A stretch of DNA of 64,000 bases, taken from NCBI RefSeq assembly GCF_028640845.1, contig NC_080546.1, positions 69,283,205 through 69,347,204 of the forward strand, given 5' to 3'. Both the position numbers and the translations under genes were made by a program. The stretch's first letter is position 1. Every line of letters begins with the position of its first letter. The notes under the pieces were generated by a model that searched no databases, had not been told where the DNA came from, and worked only from the letters and a program-made list of their open reading frames with translations. This DNA comes from Ahaetulla prasina (taxonomy: Eukaryota > Chordata > Lepidosauria > Squamata > Colubridae). Below are positions 1-10,463 of the stretch, piece after piece.

Positions 1-185
1 TCTCCACAATAAATTTTAGTTTGTTGATTGGGCCCATTGTTCAAGTGTGTCAAGATCCATTTGGATCCTGTCCTTGTCTTCTAGGGTTCAATCTATTCTT
101 GCCAGCTTAGTGTCATCTGCACATTTGATGAGTTCCCCTTCTATTCCCTCATCTAAGTCATTTATGAAAATATTGAAGAGTACAA
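1..185 (-). mobile_element. CR1 LINE fragment (RT region)
   Basis: This stretch aligns by eye with 30640-30780 of the long CR1 lower in the window: the same succession of target words around the FADD box (antisense of LIKFADDTKLA) and the following sequence up to the phrase ending in gaagagtac. It is a truncated minus-strand CR1 that runs off the left edge. It cannot encode anything useful. Confidence 0.85.
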
Positions 186-658
186 TCGTGACCTGAATGA
201 CTGAGAATTTCCATAGACATTTTCACATTCCTTTTTATTTTAACTTTAAAATGTTCATGTTATCTTTAAAATTTTGCAATTTCCCCAGTCACCTTTAAGA
301 CCAAGCATTCAGTATGTCCCTCACCCAGTCCTGATGCATACACAATGAAGAGCTAAAACTAGAAGGTAACATCTTGAGATTTTTAACTGCATTGCGCTTG
401 TTCAAATTGCTTAGTCTCACATATTCTCTTCCAGTTTTGATTCTTTTTGACTGACTATCCAACATTTCTCTTTAATTTTCTAAAATTTAACTGGGCTGTA
501 ATATTCAATAACCCAAAATGTTAGACATCACATTTCTGAACATTCATTAACATTTTATTTCCAAACTTTATGTAATACAGTTACCTTAACTGTCCATTAT
601 GACTACTTTGTTTAAGGATTAGTACTAGATTTTTTTAAAAAATGTTGTAATAAATATT
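186..658. other. No recognisable feature
   Basis: AT-rich sequence with no long ORF, repeat terminus or RNA gene that I can recognise. It may be unique DNA or an old, unrecognisable repeat. Confidence 0.5.
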
Positions 659-1595
659 TTGTCCAGTGGATGGCAGCAAAAGATTTTATTGCTAAGAGAC
701 CGGAACATGTTCATGGCTTTGTGTTTAATTTCAGATGATACCATTTATAGTCAAATTAGAAAACAGGATTCTTTTAGTAATTTTTCTGCAATTAAAATGA
801 AATATTCCAAGCAAAAACAGGCATTGAAAAAAATCATCAGTTTGAATTCAATTTTGCAAAGATGTTCCCCAATACTTCACCACTATGTTGGAAATGTAAA
901 CAACAAAAGGGAACATATATATGGTTGTCCTGTCATAAAGCGAAACAATATTTGGCAAAAAAATTAAATTACAAATAGAAGAAATTATAAATCAACGTAT
1001 AGCAATGAGGCCAGAAACATTTTTACTGGGAATAATTCCAGGGTCATATGAAAAAGAAATACAATATTTAATTATCCACACAGTTACAGCAGCACGAATA
1101 GTCTACGCACAGAACTGGAAAAATAACAATATACCATCTGAAGACAATGTAATTAGAAAAATCATGGAATGTGCAGAAATGGATAAGCTTACAAAGGAGA
1201 TACAAGAAAAAGGGAAACAGAATATTATCTAGTATAGGAGACATGGTGTAAATGGTTGGAGGAAAAGGGGGGAAAAAAGGACAAGGAAAGATTAAATAAC
1301 AGATGAATTAGGAGTAGAAATAGAACAAATAGGAAGAAACAAAAATTGTGGAAAGGAAATTGGGTACACGTGTATATCAAAGTATATATGTATAAAATAA
1401 TTAGAATAATATAATATATTATAGTGATATATATATGATATATTAGAAATATATGTATAAAAGCTACATTAGGATAAGAGAGAGAAAATATGTATTGATC
1501 ACCGACGCGAAACTGTTGAAAAGAAGAAAGTGTTAATATTTCTTTTTTCTTTTCTTTTTTTAAATCTGTTTAATAAATTTTTTTTAAAAAAAAGG
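659..1595 (+). mobile_element. L1 LINE 3' end (ORF2 C-terminus and 3' UTR)
   Basis: Broken frames encode the C-terminal part of an L1 ORF2 protein. Around 860-950 one frame reads a CWKC zinc-knuckle-like motif followed by a spaced C and H. Then 1005-1232 encodes a segment with HTVTAARIVYAQNWKN and AEMDKLTKEI, the same block seen in the other L1 3' ends of the window (22.3, 42.5 and 46.3 kb). After a stop comes AT-rich 3' UTR ending in a T/A tract near 1570-1595. The 5' part is missing, as is usual for incomplete target-primed reverse transcription. No TSD was identified. Confidence 0.85.
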
Positions 1596-1911
1596 AATAG
1601 TATAGACATGGAAAAAACACTAGCAGCACAAATTTCTCATTTGGCTTATGTATTATTCAATTTAGTTGGCATCTCAGCTTCATGTATTGTCTGGATCAGT
1701 TATCCTTTTCCTACTCTCTAACAATTAACTACAATGGGAACTACAACTACAGTGGGAATAATTCTACTATTTTAATAGATTTTTCTGTCATCTGGTTTCA
1801 GTGAAATCACAGCAATATGCTCAATAATAAACAATAAAAATACAATGGCAATAAAAATTCTAAGACATACTTTACAAAGAAAACAGTAAGTAAAACAAAC
1901 ACAGAGCTTCA
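1596..1911. other. No recognisable feature
   Basis: AT-rich sequence between the L1 3' end and the next insertion. Nothing recognisable was found. Confidence 0.5.
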
Positions 1912-2296
1912 AAAGAATAGAAAACTTACTTTCTTTTTTTTTTTTATTGAAAGAGTTTTAAAAAACAGAAACATTTTTCCCCCTTTTGAGCAGAAGCGAC
2001 TCTCCTACTCCTTTTTCCTGAAAAAAAACAGGAGCGCGTTTGAAGTTGGAGGGAGTGGAATTCGGTGGGACCATAAATCCAGGAAAATTCGCTCTTAAGA
2101 GCAGACCCCCTGTCAGGTCTGCCACTTTTCCACAACTCTGCATAACCCCCTTTTTCCCAAGGGGTATGCTAAGCTCAGTGAACAGTGATTTTTTCTGTTT
2201 CACTGACTTTTACAAATCTTCTAACACGGAGTGCTCTGTTAGAGCACCCGGCAGGAGCGGTGACGTCACTGGAGCCTCTCAAAGAATAGAAAACTT
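1912..2296 (-). mobile_element. Internally deleted mini-L1 (5' UTR joined to 3' tail) with 16-bp TSD
   Basis: On the minus strand this 351-bp element (about 2278 to 1928) starts exactly like the full-length L1 at 17231: GAGGCTCC, then a TGACGTCA site, then a GTGCTCT/AGAGCAC hairpin. It follows about 286 bases of that 5' UTR, then jumps at about 1987 to the last 60 bases of the same L1 (A4G5 tract, AAACTCTTTCAATAAA, poly-A). Both ORFs are absent. Identical 16-bp copies of aaagaatagaaaactt lie at 1912-1927 and 2281-2296, so the deleted molecule itself was inserted by L1-type retrotransposition rather than being deleted in place. Relative to the full-length copy, 17517-22720 is missing. Confidence 0.93.
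2261..2268 (-). promoter_or_regulatory. CRE-like palindrome TGACGTCA at the mini-L1 5' end
   Basis: A perfect CREB/ATF consensus palindrome lies 10 bases inside the 5' end of the mini-L1, exactly as in the full-length L1 at 17241. A stem-loop (GTGCTCT, 3-base loop, AGAGCAC) follows at 2231-2247. Promoter function is inferred from position and motif only. Confidence 0.6.
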
Positions 2297-2576
2297 TCTA
2301 TCAGACATCTAGAAGCAGGCAGCTCGGATATACAATATTCTGCAATGTTGATACAGTAACTACAAAGACTCTGCTTTGTCATTTCACAGAAGTGCAAAGA
2401 ATTGTATTTCTTAATGACATTAAGAAAATGGCTACTAAAGAAATAGGCATCCTGGGCCTAAACTGCTTTAGATTTTAAAAAGTAATTGCTAAGAAATTCA
2501 ATTATAACTTAAATTATAAAGAAAATTACAGATGCATTCTGAATTACTGCAGCTTCCAAAATCTCTTCAAGGTGGA
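2297..2576. other. No recognisable feature
   Basis: AT-rich stretch between the mini-L1 and the L2 3' end. No ORF or repeat was recognised. Confidence 0.5.
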
Positions 2577-2769
2577 TGTTTTGGAACAGTTTTATTTATT
2601 TATTTATTTATTTAATTTAGTTTATATACCACCCTTCTCCCGAAGGACTCAGGGCGGTTTACAACCAGGGTAAAAACACAACTCAGAAAAATTAAAAAAC
2701 ATATAAAAACTACTTAAATTAAAAACGAAAGGAATATAAGACTATAATAAAACCCCAACAAAAACTTCA

Positions 2770-2970
2770 TTAAGCCAGCCCTGCACGATAAAATAGAAAG
2801 GTCTTTAGCTCACGGCGAAAGGTCCGGAGATCAGGCAGATGACGTATCCTCGGAGGCAGCTCATTCCAGAGGGCAGGAGCCCCCACAGAGAAGGCTCTCC
2901 TCCTGGGGGTCGCCAGTCTGCATTGTTTGACTGACGGCACCCTGAGGAGACCCTCTCTATGGGAGCGCAC
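2770..2970 (-). pseudogene. L2 ORF2 C-terminal segment
   Basis: A 66-residue minus-strand frame with SHREGLLRVPS, CRLATPRRRAFSVGAPALWN and ELPPRIRHLPDLRTFRREL. It is the same C-terminal block as in the plus-strand L2 at 39.5-39.8 kb and ends just upstream of the 3' UTR. This region follows the RT thumb in L2 proteins. Its biochemical role is not known to me. Confidence 0.85.
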
Positions 2971-3207
2971 GGGTCGATGGGAGGCTATTGGTAGCAGCAG
3001 GCGGTCTCATAAATAACCCGGTCCTATGCCATGGAGCGCTTTAACCAACACCTTGAATTGCACCCGGAAGACCACCGGAAGCCAGTGCAGCTCGCGCAGG
3101 ACAGGTGTTACATGGGAGCCTTGGGTTGTTCCCACTATTACCCTTCTGCATTCTGAACCAGTTGGAGCCTCTGGGTGCTCTTCAAGGGGAGCCCCATGTA
3201 GAGAGCG

Positions 3208-4293
3208 TTACAGTAGTCCAGGCGGGAAGTGACGAGAGCGTGAGTGACCATACATAAAGAATCCCGGTCCAGAAAGGCATATCAGGGGAACCTGATAAAA
3301 AGCCCCCTTGGCAACAGCCATCATATGTTCTTCTAAAGACAGCCGTACATCCAGGAGGACGCCTATATTGCGAGCCCTCTCCGTGGGTGCCAATGACTCG
3401 CCCCCAACAGCCAGCGATGGCATTAGCTGGCTATATCGGGACGCCGGCATCCATAGCCACTCAGTCTTGGAAGGGTTGAGTCGAAGCCTGTTTCTCCCCA
3501 TCCAGACCTGTATGGCCTCCAGAGACCGGGACATCACTTCAGCGGCATTGTTGGGATGGTTTGGGGTGGAAATGTACAGCTGAGTATCGTCAGTGTACAG
3601 ATGGCATCACACCCCAAAACCACGGATGATCTCCCCTAGCGGCTTCACATAGATGTTGAACAGAAGAGGCGAGAGAACCGACCCCTGTGGCACCCCACAT
3701 ATAAGGCCCCTCGCGGCCGATCTCTGCCCTCCTGCCAACACTGTCTGCGACTGATCAGAAAGATAGGAGGAGAACCACCGCAGAACGGTGCCCCCCACTC
3801 CTAAACCCTCCAATCAGCGCAGCAAAATACCATGGTCGATGGTATCAAAAGCTGCTGAGAGATCTAATAGGACCAGGACAGATGAACAACCCCTGTCCCG
3901 AGCCCTCCAGAGATCATCCACCAGCGCGACCAATGCTGTCTCCGTGCTGTACCGAGGCCGGAAGCCGGATTGAAATGCTTTGAGATAGGCAGTTTCATTC
4001 AGGTACTGTGGGAGTTGTCGCGTCACCACACTCTCTACAACCTTCGCCACAAAGCGAAGGTTGGAGACAGGATGATATTTCGCTAGAACAGCTGGATCCA
4101 GGGAGGGCTTCTTGAGGAGGGGCCTCACTAAGGCCTCTTTCAAGGTGGCAGGGAAGACACCCTCTGTCAAGGAAGCGTTGACAATTCCCTGAAGCCAGTC
4201 TCGTGTAACCTCCCGGGTGGTCAATACCAGCCAGGAGGGACACAGATCCAATAAACATGTGGTTGCATTCAACCACCCCAGTATCCTGTCCAT
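3208..4293 (-). pseudogene. L2 ORF2 reverse transcriptase domain (broken)
   Basis: Frames at 4293-3814, 3813-3607 and 3537-3208 encode successive RT blocks: [10 protein letters not shown] and the YxPVSNL fingers block, [22 protein letters not shown], then [14 protein letters not shown] (first catalytic Asp), [16 protein letters not shown], and the palm box read as YTDDTQLY where the family has YADD. It ends with NRLRLNPSKTEWLW of the thumb. At least two frameshifts or stops separate the blocks. The Ala to Thr change in the YADD box may be decay. L2 is favoured over CR1 by the STETAL and [10 protein letters not shown] blocks. Confidence 0.88.
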
Positions 4294-4899
4294 ATTTTCT
4301 GGAGCAACAGTATCTAACTCTTGTCAGATAACATCCTCAAGGCCTATCTCCATCACCCCGCCCGAATCCACCCAGTCAGAGTCCAGACCATCCCGAATCT
4401 GAGCGATTTTATCGTGCAGATATTGTCCAAAATCCTCAGCATCCCCTTGCAAGGGGTCCTCTCATGCTCTCAAATGGAGGAGGGAGTGGGTCATCCTAAA
4501 CAGGGCGGCTGGACGATTCTCTGCCGATGCAATAAGAGCAGAAAAATACTCAAGTTTTGTCGCTCTTATTACTACTAAGTAGGTCTTAATATGACATCTT
4601 ACTAGTGTCCGGTCGGATTTGGAATGACTGGCCCTCCAACCGCTCTGTAGCTCCCTCTCAGCTCCTCAGAATACCAAGGAACCAGTCGAGATTGGCGCCG
4701 GGTCAGAGGCCGCAAAGACACGATGTGGTCCAAAGCCTCAGTGGCCGCCCTTTCCCAGGCGGCCACTAGTTCTTCAGTCGAGCCGTGAGCTAACTCCTCA
4801 GGAAATGGCCCAAGCTCCATCAGAAACCTCTCCGGGTCCATCTGGTGCCTGGGACGGAACCAACTAATCGGCTCCGTCTCCCTGCGGTGGGGGTTGGCA

Positions 4900-5559
4900 G
4901 TTCAAAAGTTGAGTTGAAGGAGCGAATGATCTGACCATGACAGGGGTTTGATGACTAACTCCCCTAATTCTAGATCATTCAACCACTGTCCAGAGACAAA
5001 AATCAAATCCAGAATGTTTCCCCCGATGTGACTGGGACCATTAACTAACTGGGTCAGGTTCAAGGCTGTCATAGAAGCCATGAACTCCAGAGTCACCACT
5101 GATGTTTCACCAACCGACGGCAGGTTGTAATCCCCCATAACCATAAGTCTGGGGGTATCAACCGCCATCCCAGCTATTACATAGGGCAGGGCTGCTGTCA
5201 CGTAGCAAGGAGCCAGGTATGTAATCAGCAAGCCCACCTGTATCCCTTGGCCCCACTTCACAAAGAGGGACTCACATCAGGCTATCTGAGGAATAGTGAC
5301 CTCCCTCAGCTCAAGACCTTCTTTAACAATAACCGCCACTCTCCCACCCCTACCCTGGGCTCGGCTGATGGAATGCTCGGAAGCCTGGTGGGCACATTTC
5401 AACAAGGGGCACCCCCCCTTCCGCGCCCAACCAGGTCTCAGAAATGCCCATCAGATCCGCATCCCCCTCTTGTATGAGATCGAAAATGAGGTGGGCGTTA
5501 TTCACCACGGACCTGGCATTACATAACATCAGCCAAAGGCCCAGGCTCTGAGGATTCAA
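4900..5559 (-). pseudogene. L2 ORF2 endonuclease domain (broken)
   Basis: Two overlapping minus-strand frames encode the apurinic-type endonuclease of an L2 ORF2. 5559-5350 reads CNARSVVNN, then [10 protein letters not shown] with the catalytic Glu. 5261-4902 reads MVMGDYNLP with the catalytic Asp, then ILDLIFVS and WSDHSLLQ with the SDH motif near the C-terminal end. This enzyme nicks target DNA to prime reverse transcription. A frame change between the two pieces breaks it. The active-site residues themselves are still visible. Confidence 0.85.
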
Positions 5560-6754
5560 GCAACCAGGGAACGAGAAAAGTCAGGGGGACCAGAGTGTGT
5601 GATTGCTTGCACACAGCGAGCACACACTCCCTGAACATAACCCGGGCCCCCTTTTCCACCATATCTGCCCCTCCCATTTACCGTGCAGATGGAATAGCCC
5701 TCTTTAAATCGAGCTCCAGCCTCCTCTGTCGCCTCCGAACCTATAATAACTATACCGCGAACCCTCGCAGGGTCAAGCCATAGCCCTAATGGGTTTCCCC
5801 CAGAACCCATCCTAACTCTCCCTCCCCTTAAAAACACTTTACTAGGATCATTTAAAAAAGTTATAAAAGACAATTTTAAAAAAACCCTCAATCCCTTCTT
5901 TGCAGCATGCCACCTCTCGGGATTCCAAATCCGTCATCGAGGTAGGCCCTCAATAGAGTGGAGGGCCATATCTACGAGAGGGGGGAATCTCGCAGACCAA
6001 GAAGTTCCACTGGCGAATACATCACAGTCTCAATGAATGGTAGGCAGTTTATCTCGGCAAGTCCAGATGGTATCCCGGCAAGTTCAGATGACAGTATAAC
6101 AGGTTCAGGAGGCACAAATATGCTAAGGCCCATAGGGAGTTACTGTGTTTACAGCCAGGACAAAGAAAACCCAAACACCCACTCATGGTGTTCGGATCGG
6201 TGTTCCGTCTGATCACTGGAGACATGGGAGCTATGTAACATTTTAACTAGCTCGAGGGATTAAAAATCCAGACCACTCTCTCACTGTGGCCAGTCTGATG
6301 GTCCAGGCCCCCTGCTAAGTAGAAGCCAAACGCCAAGCCGACACAGCCCGAGCAGGGTAGAGGCCTAAACCGCCCTCTTACTGCGGTAGAACAGAGAGTT
6401 AGTCACCTCTGCTGGTGAAATGACAGAAGTAAACCAGCTTCAATAGCCATGCACTATTCATGTCCTCCGGCTGGGAAATGGATTAGATGACAAAAAAAAC
6501 ACACCCAAGGTGGAGAATGATATCACCGGCGTCTTCAACTCCACTCCGCTCGGCATCCTTCGATCACAGGGGGGGAGGTAGAGGGTCCAACCAGCCCAGG
6601 ACAGCCCAGGACAGCAACCAAGCCAATACCTGGGCCATGCCAGACTACCAAAGACCTCCATGTGCAGAGCCATCACAATCACCCCACTTTGGCCGCTTTA
6701 GCCTCCGATATAGCTCCCCCGGAGGAAAAACGCCACCATTGCCATCACCATCCA

Positions 6755-6755
6755 G

Positions 6756-6853
<98 letters not shown>
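6755..6853. repeat. (ATA)n-(TTA)n compound microsatellite
   Basis: About 69 bases of ATA repeat run directly into about 30 bases of TTA repeat, its inverse complement, so the strand can fold on itself. It sits between the 5' end of one L2 and the 3' end of the next, and may derive from the second L2's 3' tail. Confidence 0.95.
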
Positions 6854-6854
<1 letters not shown>

Positions 6855-7330
6855 TATTAGATTTTTATACTGCCCTTCTCCCGAAGGACTCAGGGCGGTT
6901 CACAGCCATAATAAAAGATAGACAATATACAAATAAAACAAAGATTAAAAAACTTATTTTATAATTGGCTAAAATTTAAAACAATATACCATTAAAATTA
7001 AACCCTCTAAAACATATAAAATTATAAAATTTAAAATTACGAAGCCAGTCCTGCGCGAATAAACAAATAGGTCTTCAGCTCACTGCATTATACTAATGCA
7101 GTTAGTATAACCGCCACTCACGCCAACCATCTCCAACCTCGTTCCAGCCAGCCATGCTCTCCCGGGGAAGAAAAACCCCTCTTCAGGCTGATGGGATATT
7201 CCCCCAGCCGAATCAAGGGTCAAAGATGTTAAATTGACCCCCTTCTAAGGTCAAAACCAGAAAAGGCCGCCATTCCTTAATCCTTATTCCGCCATCACCG
7301 CCTTCTTGAGCAATTTACAACCAGGAAGTA
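6854..7330 (-). mobile_element. Second L2: 3' end fused to a probable L2 5' UTR
   Basis: 6854 to about 7081 is a clear L2 3' end: the CTGAGTCCTTCGGGAG word and the gaagccagtcctgcgcg segment correspond to 2634-2800 of the neighbour. At 7082 the homology stops inside two overlapping palindromes. The following 230 bases are GC-richer and read on the minus strand from a ggcggtgatggcgg start, resembling the 5' end of the neighbouring L2 (gatggtgatggcaatggtgg). The element would then be an L2 lacking its coding body. The 5' UTR assignment is weaker than the 3' end assignment. Confidence 0.55.
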
Positions 7331-7798
7331 CTGACTAGCTGGGCCAAGAGATACTGTAGCCAAGATGGCTTTTCCACAAGGAATAGCTAATGCACCTGAC
7401 TGCCATCATAATTTTCTATTGTAGGAAGCCCCCTCCCCAGATTAAAATATACTTTATTCTTAATATTAAAAAGAGGCAGGATAGAATATTTCCCCGAAAG
7501 AGAAATGGAGAAAAATCTTAACAAAGGCAGAAAGCAGCCCCAGTCTTCCTGCCATAGGAAAACAGCTTCAAAATAAGAAGTTGAAGAGGCTGACTTTTAG
7601 GAATGCAGATTTTGTATCCATTCAGAAAGACTGGGTCAATCTATTCATAAACAAAACACCTTCAGCCACAGCTCCAGCTGATGGGATTAAGAATTTACAT
7701 TCCCCTGCCCAATTTCTACGGACAAGACATGACCTTTAGAACATAATAGGATTAACTCACCACTATTGAAATAGTAAAAGACACAAGGCTCACTATAT
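7331..7798. other. No recognisable feature
   Basis: No ORF, SINE head or TIR was recognised here. The start of a possible short LTR follows at 7799. Confidence 0.45.
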
Positions 7799-8624
7799 TG
7801 TACAACCCCCTGGAGCATCTCAATCACAAAACCCCAGAACCAGTGGTGTGATTCAGCTGGTTTGCACCAGTTCAGTAGAATTGGTATCTTATTGTGCACC
7901 TATTATAAATCCTATTATAAGCCTCCAAGCAGGATCCTTGGGAACAGGACCTACCTGCTCTCACCTTGGCCCAGGGTGTCATCGGAAGGCCTGGGCACAG
8001 CTGGCCTCTCCTGCCATGCCTCACCACTCCCCTCCCAGCCACTCCTCACTTTGCTGCACCCAGGCTTTCCAATGACGACCTGGGCCAATGCCAATTGCCT
8101 GCTCGCCCACTCACCTGGCCACCCAGGCCATCAGCAAGAGCAAGGAGAGAGCTGGTAGGTCTTGTTACCAAGGATCTTGCTTGGAGGCTTCTAATAGCAC
8201 TGGTGAGAACTCGCTACCTTGAATACTGTTCCGGAAAGAAGGGCAGGATGCACATCTAGGGACTTATTCTAACCAAGGCCACCATACCATAATCATCATG
8301 CAGATAAATATCCATTTATTTATGAAAAAGGATGTCCTGTTCCAAAATAGAATGAAATGAATTTCAGTGACAATGCATCCAGCTGGTTGACCAAGATTAT
8401 TACCTGTTTTTAAATTATAAAGGGTATTAAGTTACACTTCTGTGATCAGCTGATACTCCATGGAGTTCCCCAAGACCTTTTATAGCTACTGCAGTGATGG
8501 CTATTTCTTCCTGGGGGGAAAAGATACAGGATGAGACAATGATGCATGTGTGGTCCAACTAGCTGTATTGCTTCCACTGTGAAACACTCAATTTAGAACA
8601 TAGATAACATGTTCTCATAGATAA

Positions 8625-8945
8625 CATGAGTAGGAAGGGACCTCAGAGGTCTTCTAATCCAACTCCCAGATTGAACAGGAGACCCTATATCATTTCAGAC
8701 AAAAAAAGGTCCCATCTCTTTTTGAAAGCCTCTAGTGATGAAGCACCCACAACTTCTGAAAGCAAGCTATTCCGTTGGCTGATTGCTCTCACCCTTAGAT
8801 CATTTCTTCTTAGTCATAGGTTGCTTCTCTCTCTTGTTAGTTTCTATCCATTGTTTCTTGCCATGCCTTTTGCTGCTTTGGGAAATAGATTGACCCCCTC
8901 ATTTTTGTAGGAGCACCTAAAATATTGGAACAGTGCTATATTATT
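8625..8945 (-). mobile_element. CR1 LINE 3' end
   Basis: The stretch starts with ggaagggacctcagaggtct and continues with the antisense of the CR1 C-terminal coding and 3' UTR region. It closely parallels 29,900-30,180 of the long CR1. It is 5' truncated, as is usual for this family. Confidence 0.88.
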
Positions 8946-9544
8946 GTGGGTTGTGAGCACTATTTTATTGTGAGTTGGGGACATGTTTGGCAAAATTGAT
9001 TAAACGGGAAAAAGGGCATGGTTTAATTTGCTTTTTAAATCCTGTCATCACTTCTCTAGATAAAAAGTGAAATATCATTAAAAAGATCACCAGTATTGTA
9101 GAGCTGGGGCAATTTTTGCACTGTTAGTTTGAAACAATATCAAAATTTCCAATGGAAAGAGCACACAAAAGAGGCATGGATGACTTTCCTACCTTTCTGT
9201 AGTTGACTAGGTTGTGTCAGTTTGATGAAAGGTAGATGTCTCAACACTCTTCTCCCTGAGATCCTCTGCCTTTTGCACCCTGGTGCCTCCACCTTTCTGT
9301 CTTAATGTAGCTGCTTAGTGATTTCTGCTGCCATTGCCTGTCAGTCACATGGATGTGTTTATTTAATGTTTTCCCACATAACCCTGGTATGTGCGACAAG
9401 TAAGAATTTCACAGGCTATGCCATCATTGAAGAATAAACCAAAAAGTAGAGAAAAATAAAGTGGATAAAAATGAAATAAATGCAGTACTGTATGGCATGT
9501 GACAAGGTAGTCAGCACCCCTTCAACTTTAGAAGGACATCATTC

Positions 9545-9800
9545 TCACAAGTGATGTATTTATTTTGTTAGATATTTATCCCGTCTTTATTATTTTATAA
9601 GAAACTCAAGGTGGAGTTCCTTATAAAGATAAAACTTACCTAATATTCTTTTCTCCTCTTAGTTTCCCCACAACCACAATCTAAGAAGTGGTTTGGGCTG
9701 GGAGAGGGTGACTGGTCACTCAGCCATTTTTTCAAGCCTAAAATGGGACTAGAACTCAGAATCTCTTAGTTTCTAGGCCAGCACCTTAACCACTACTTGG
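9545..9800 (-). mobile_element. tRNA-derived SINE
   Basis: The minus strand begins AGTAGTGGTTAAGGTGCTGG (box A-like) followed by gagttctagtccc (box B-like). A body follows, and then a tail with an ACTCAAGG...AATAAATAC end. The tRNA-like head and LINE-like tail identify a SINE. The family name is uncertain. It lies inside the hAT-bounded interval. Confidence 0.65.
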
Positions 9801-10463
9801 TTTAAAAAGGAGGAATGAATGTCAAAATATCTTGTAAGAATTACATGCGAAAACAGGGTTGGAGTAAACAAACCTATAAAGGTGCAAACATCACAGATAG
9901 CATTTCAGAATAATCTCCCTTAGAATAATGCAAAAGACAAGAGAGGTTGTAGCAAATTACAATCTGAGATTGACTGCTAGTAGGAAAGGAGACTACAATG
10001 AGCAGGAATACTTTGCAAGATGCATCAAACCTGAAGTCAAGATGTTTGTTATTTATTTGCACAAGACAAGCATTCTTTTTATTTGGAAACTATTTGTTCC
10101 AGCAAGGCGAGCAGCCGGGCATGACAAGGAGTGGCTGGGAGGGGAGGGGCAAGGTGCGGCCGAACATGTCAAAGAGGGGCACTCCTCGATGTGACTGACA
10201 CCCACCCAGTCATATGACCACCCAGTCATGCCTACCCAGAACCAGTTGTTAAATTATTTGAATCCCACCACTGCCCAGAACACTATAAAATTCCATCCAC
10301 TCACTCAGCCATTTTGTCAACCACTCCAGAAACATTGCTATTGTCACTGAAGTTTCTGGAAACCAAATAAACAGAGACCTTCTTTTTTATTTGTAGCTAG
10401 GCTCCATTGATTTTTTTTTTCTCCCAGCTTGGAACCGGCCTCGATTTTTCTTCCTACACTATA

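Larger units (their letters stand above)
2577..6754 (-). mobile_element. Nearly full-length L2 LINE
   Basis: The minus strand carries, in order, a 5' region (6754 to about 5560), an endonuclease (5559-4900), a reverse transcriptase (4293 to about 3200), a C-terminal block (2970-2770) and a 3' UTR ending in a TTTA repeat at 2591-2616. The terminal CGCCCTGAGTCCTTCGGGAG word is shared with the L2 copies at 6.87 and 40.0 kb. The frames are broken at many places, so the element is dead. The low AT content of the body contrasts with the flanks. L2 proteins copy their own RNA at a nicked target, and the short 3' tandem tail instead of poly-A fits that clade. The 5' limit abuts a compound microsatellite and is approximate. 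Confidence 0.88.
7833..10281. mobile_element. hAT element or hAT-bounded composite, 8-bp TSD
   Basis: 7841 begins CAGTGGTGTGATTCAGCTGG, and 10273 ends with the inverse (ccaccactg). The octamer cccagaac abuts both ends (7833-7840 and 10274-10281), the TSD size of hAT transposons. The first 380 bp and last 190 bp share the accagttc/ccagttg subterminal words of this MITE family. The middle contains a CR1 fragment, a SINE and unassigned DNA and has no transposase frame. Either a MITE was split by later insertions, or a 2.43-kb block moved as a unit. Confidence 0.75.
7799..10458 (+). mobile_element. Possible short solo LTR split by a hAT insertion
   Basis: The outer pieces 7799-7840 and 10282-10458 join, across a hAT with 8-bp TSD, into about 220 bp. 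It starts TGTACA and ends CCTACA, with TATAAAA right after the join (10284) and AATAAA at about 10366. The pentamer ctata occurs at 7793-7797 and 10459-10463, one base off the expected left position. This is LTR-like architecture of unknown family. No second copy in the window confirms it. Confidence 0.35.

Noticed and set aside
6662..6964. Frame encoding long Asn and Tyr runs
   Set aside because: A translation of the (ATA)n-(TTA)n microsatellite; not a protein.
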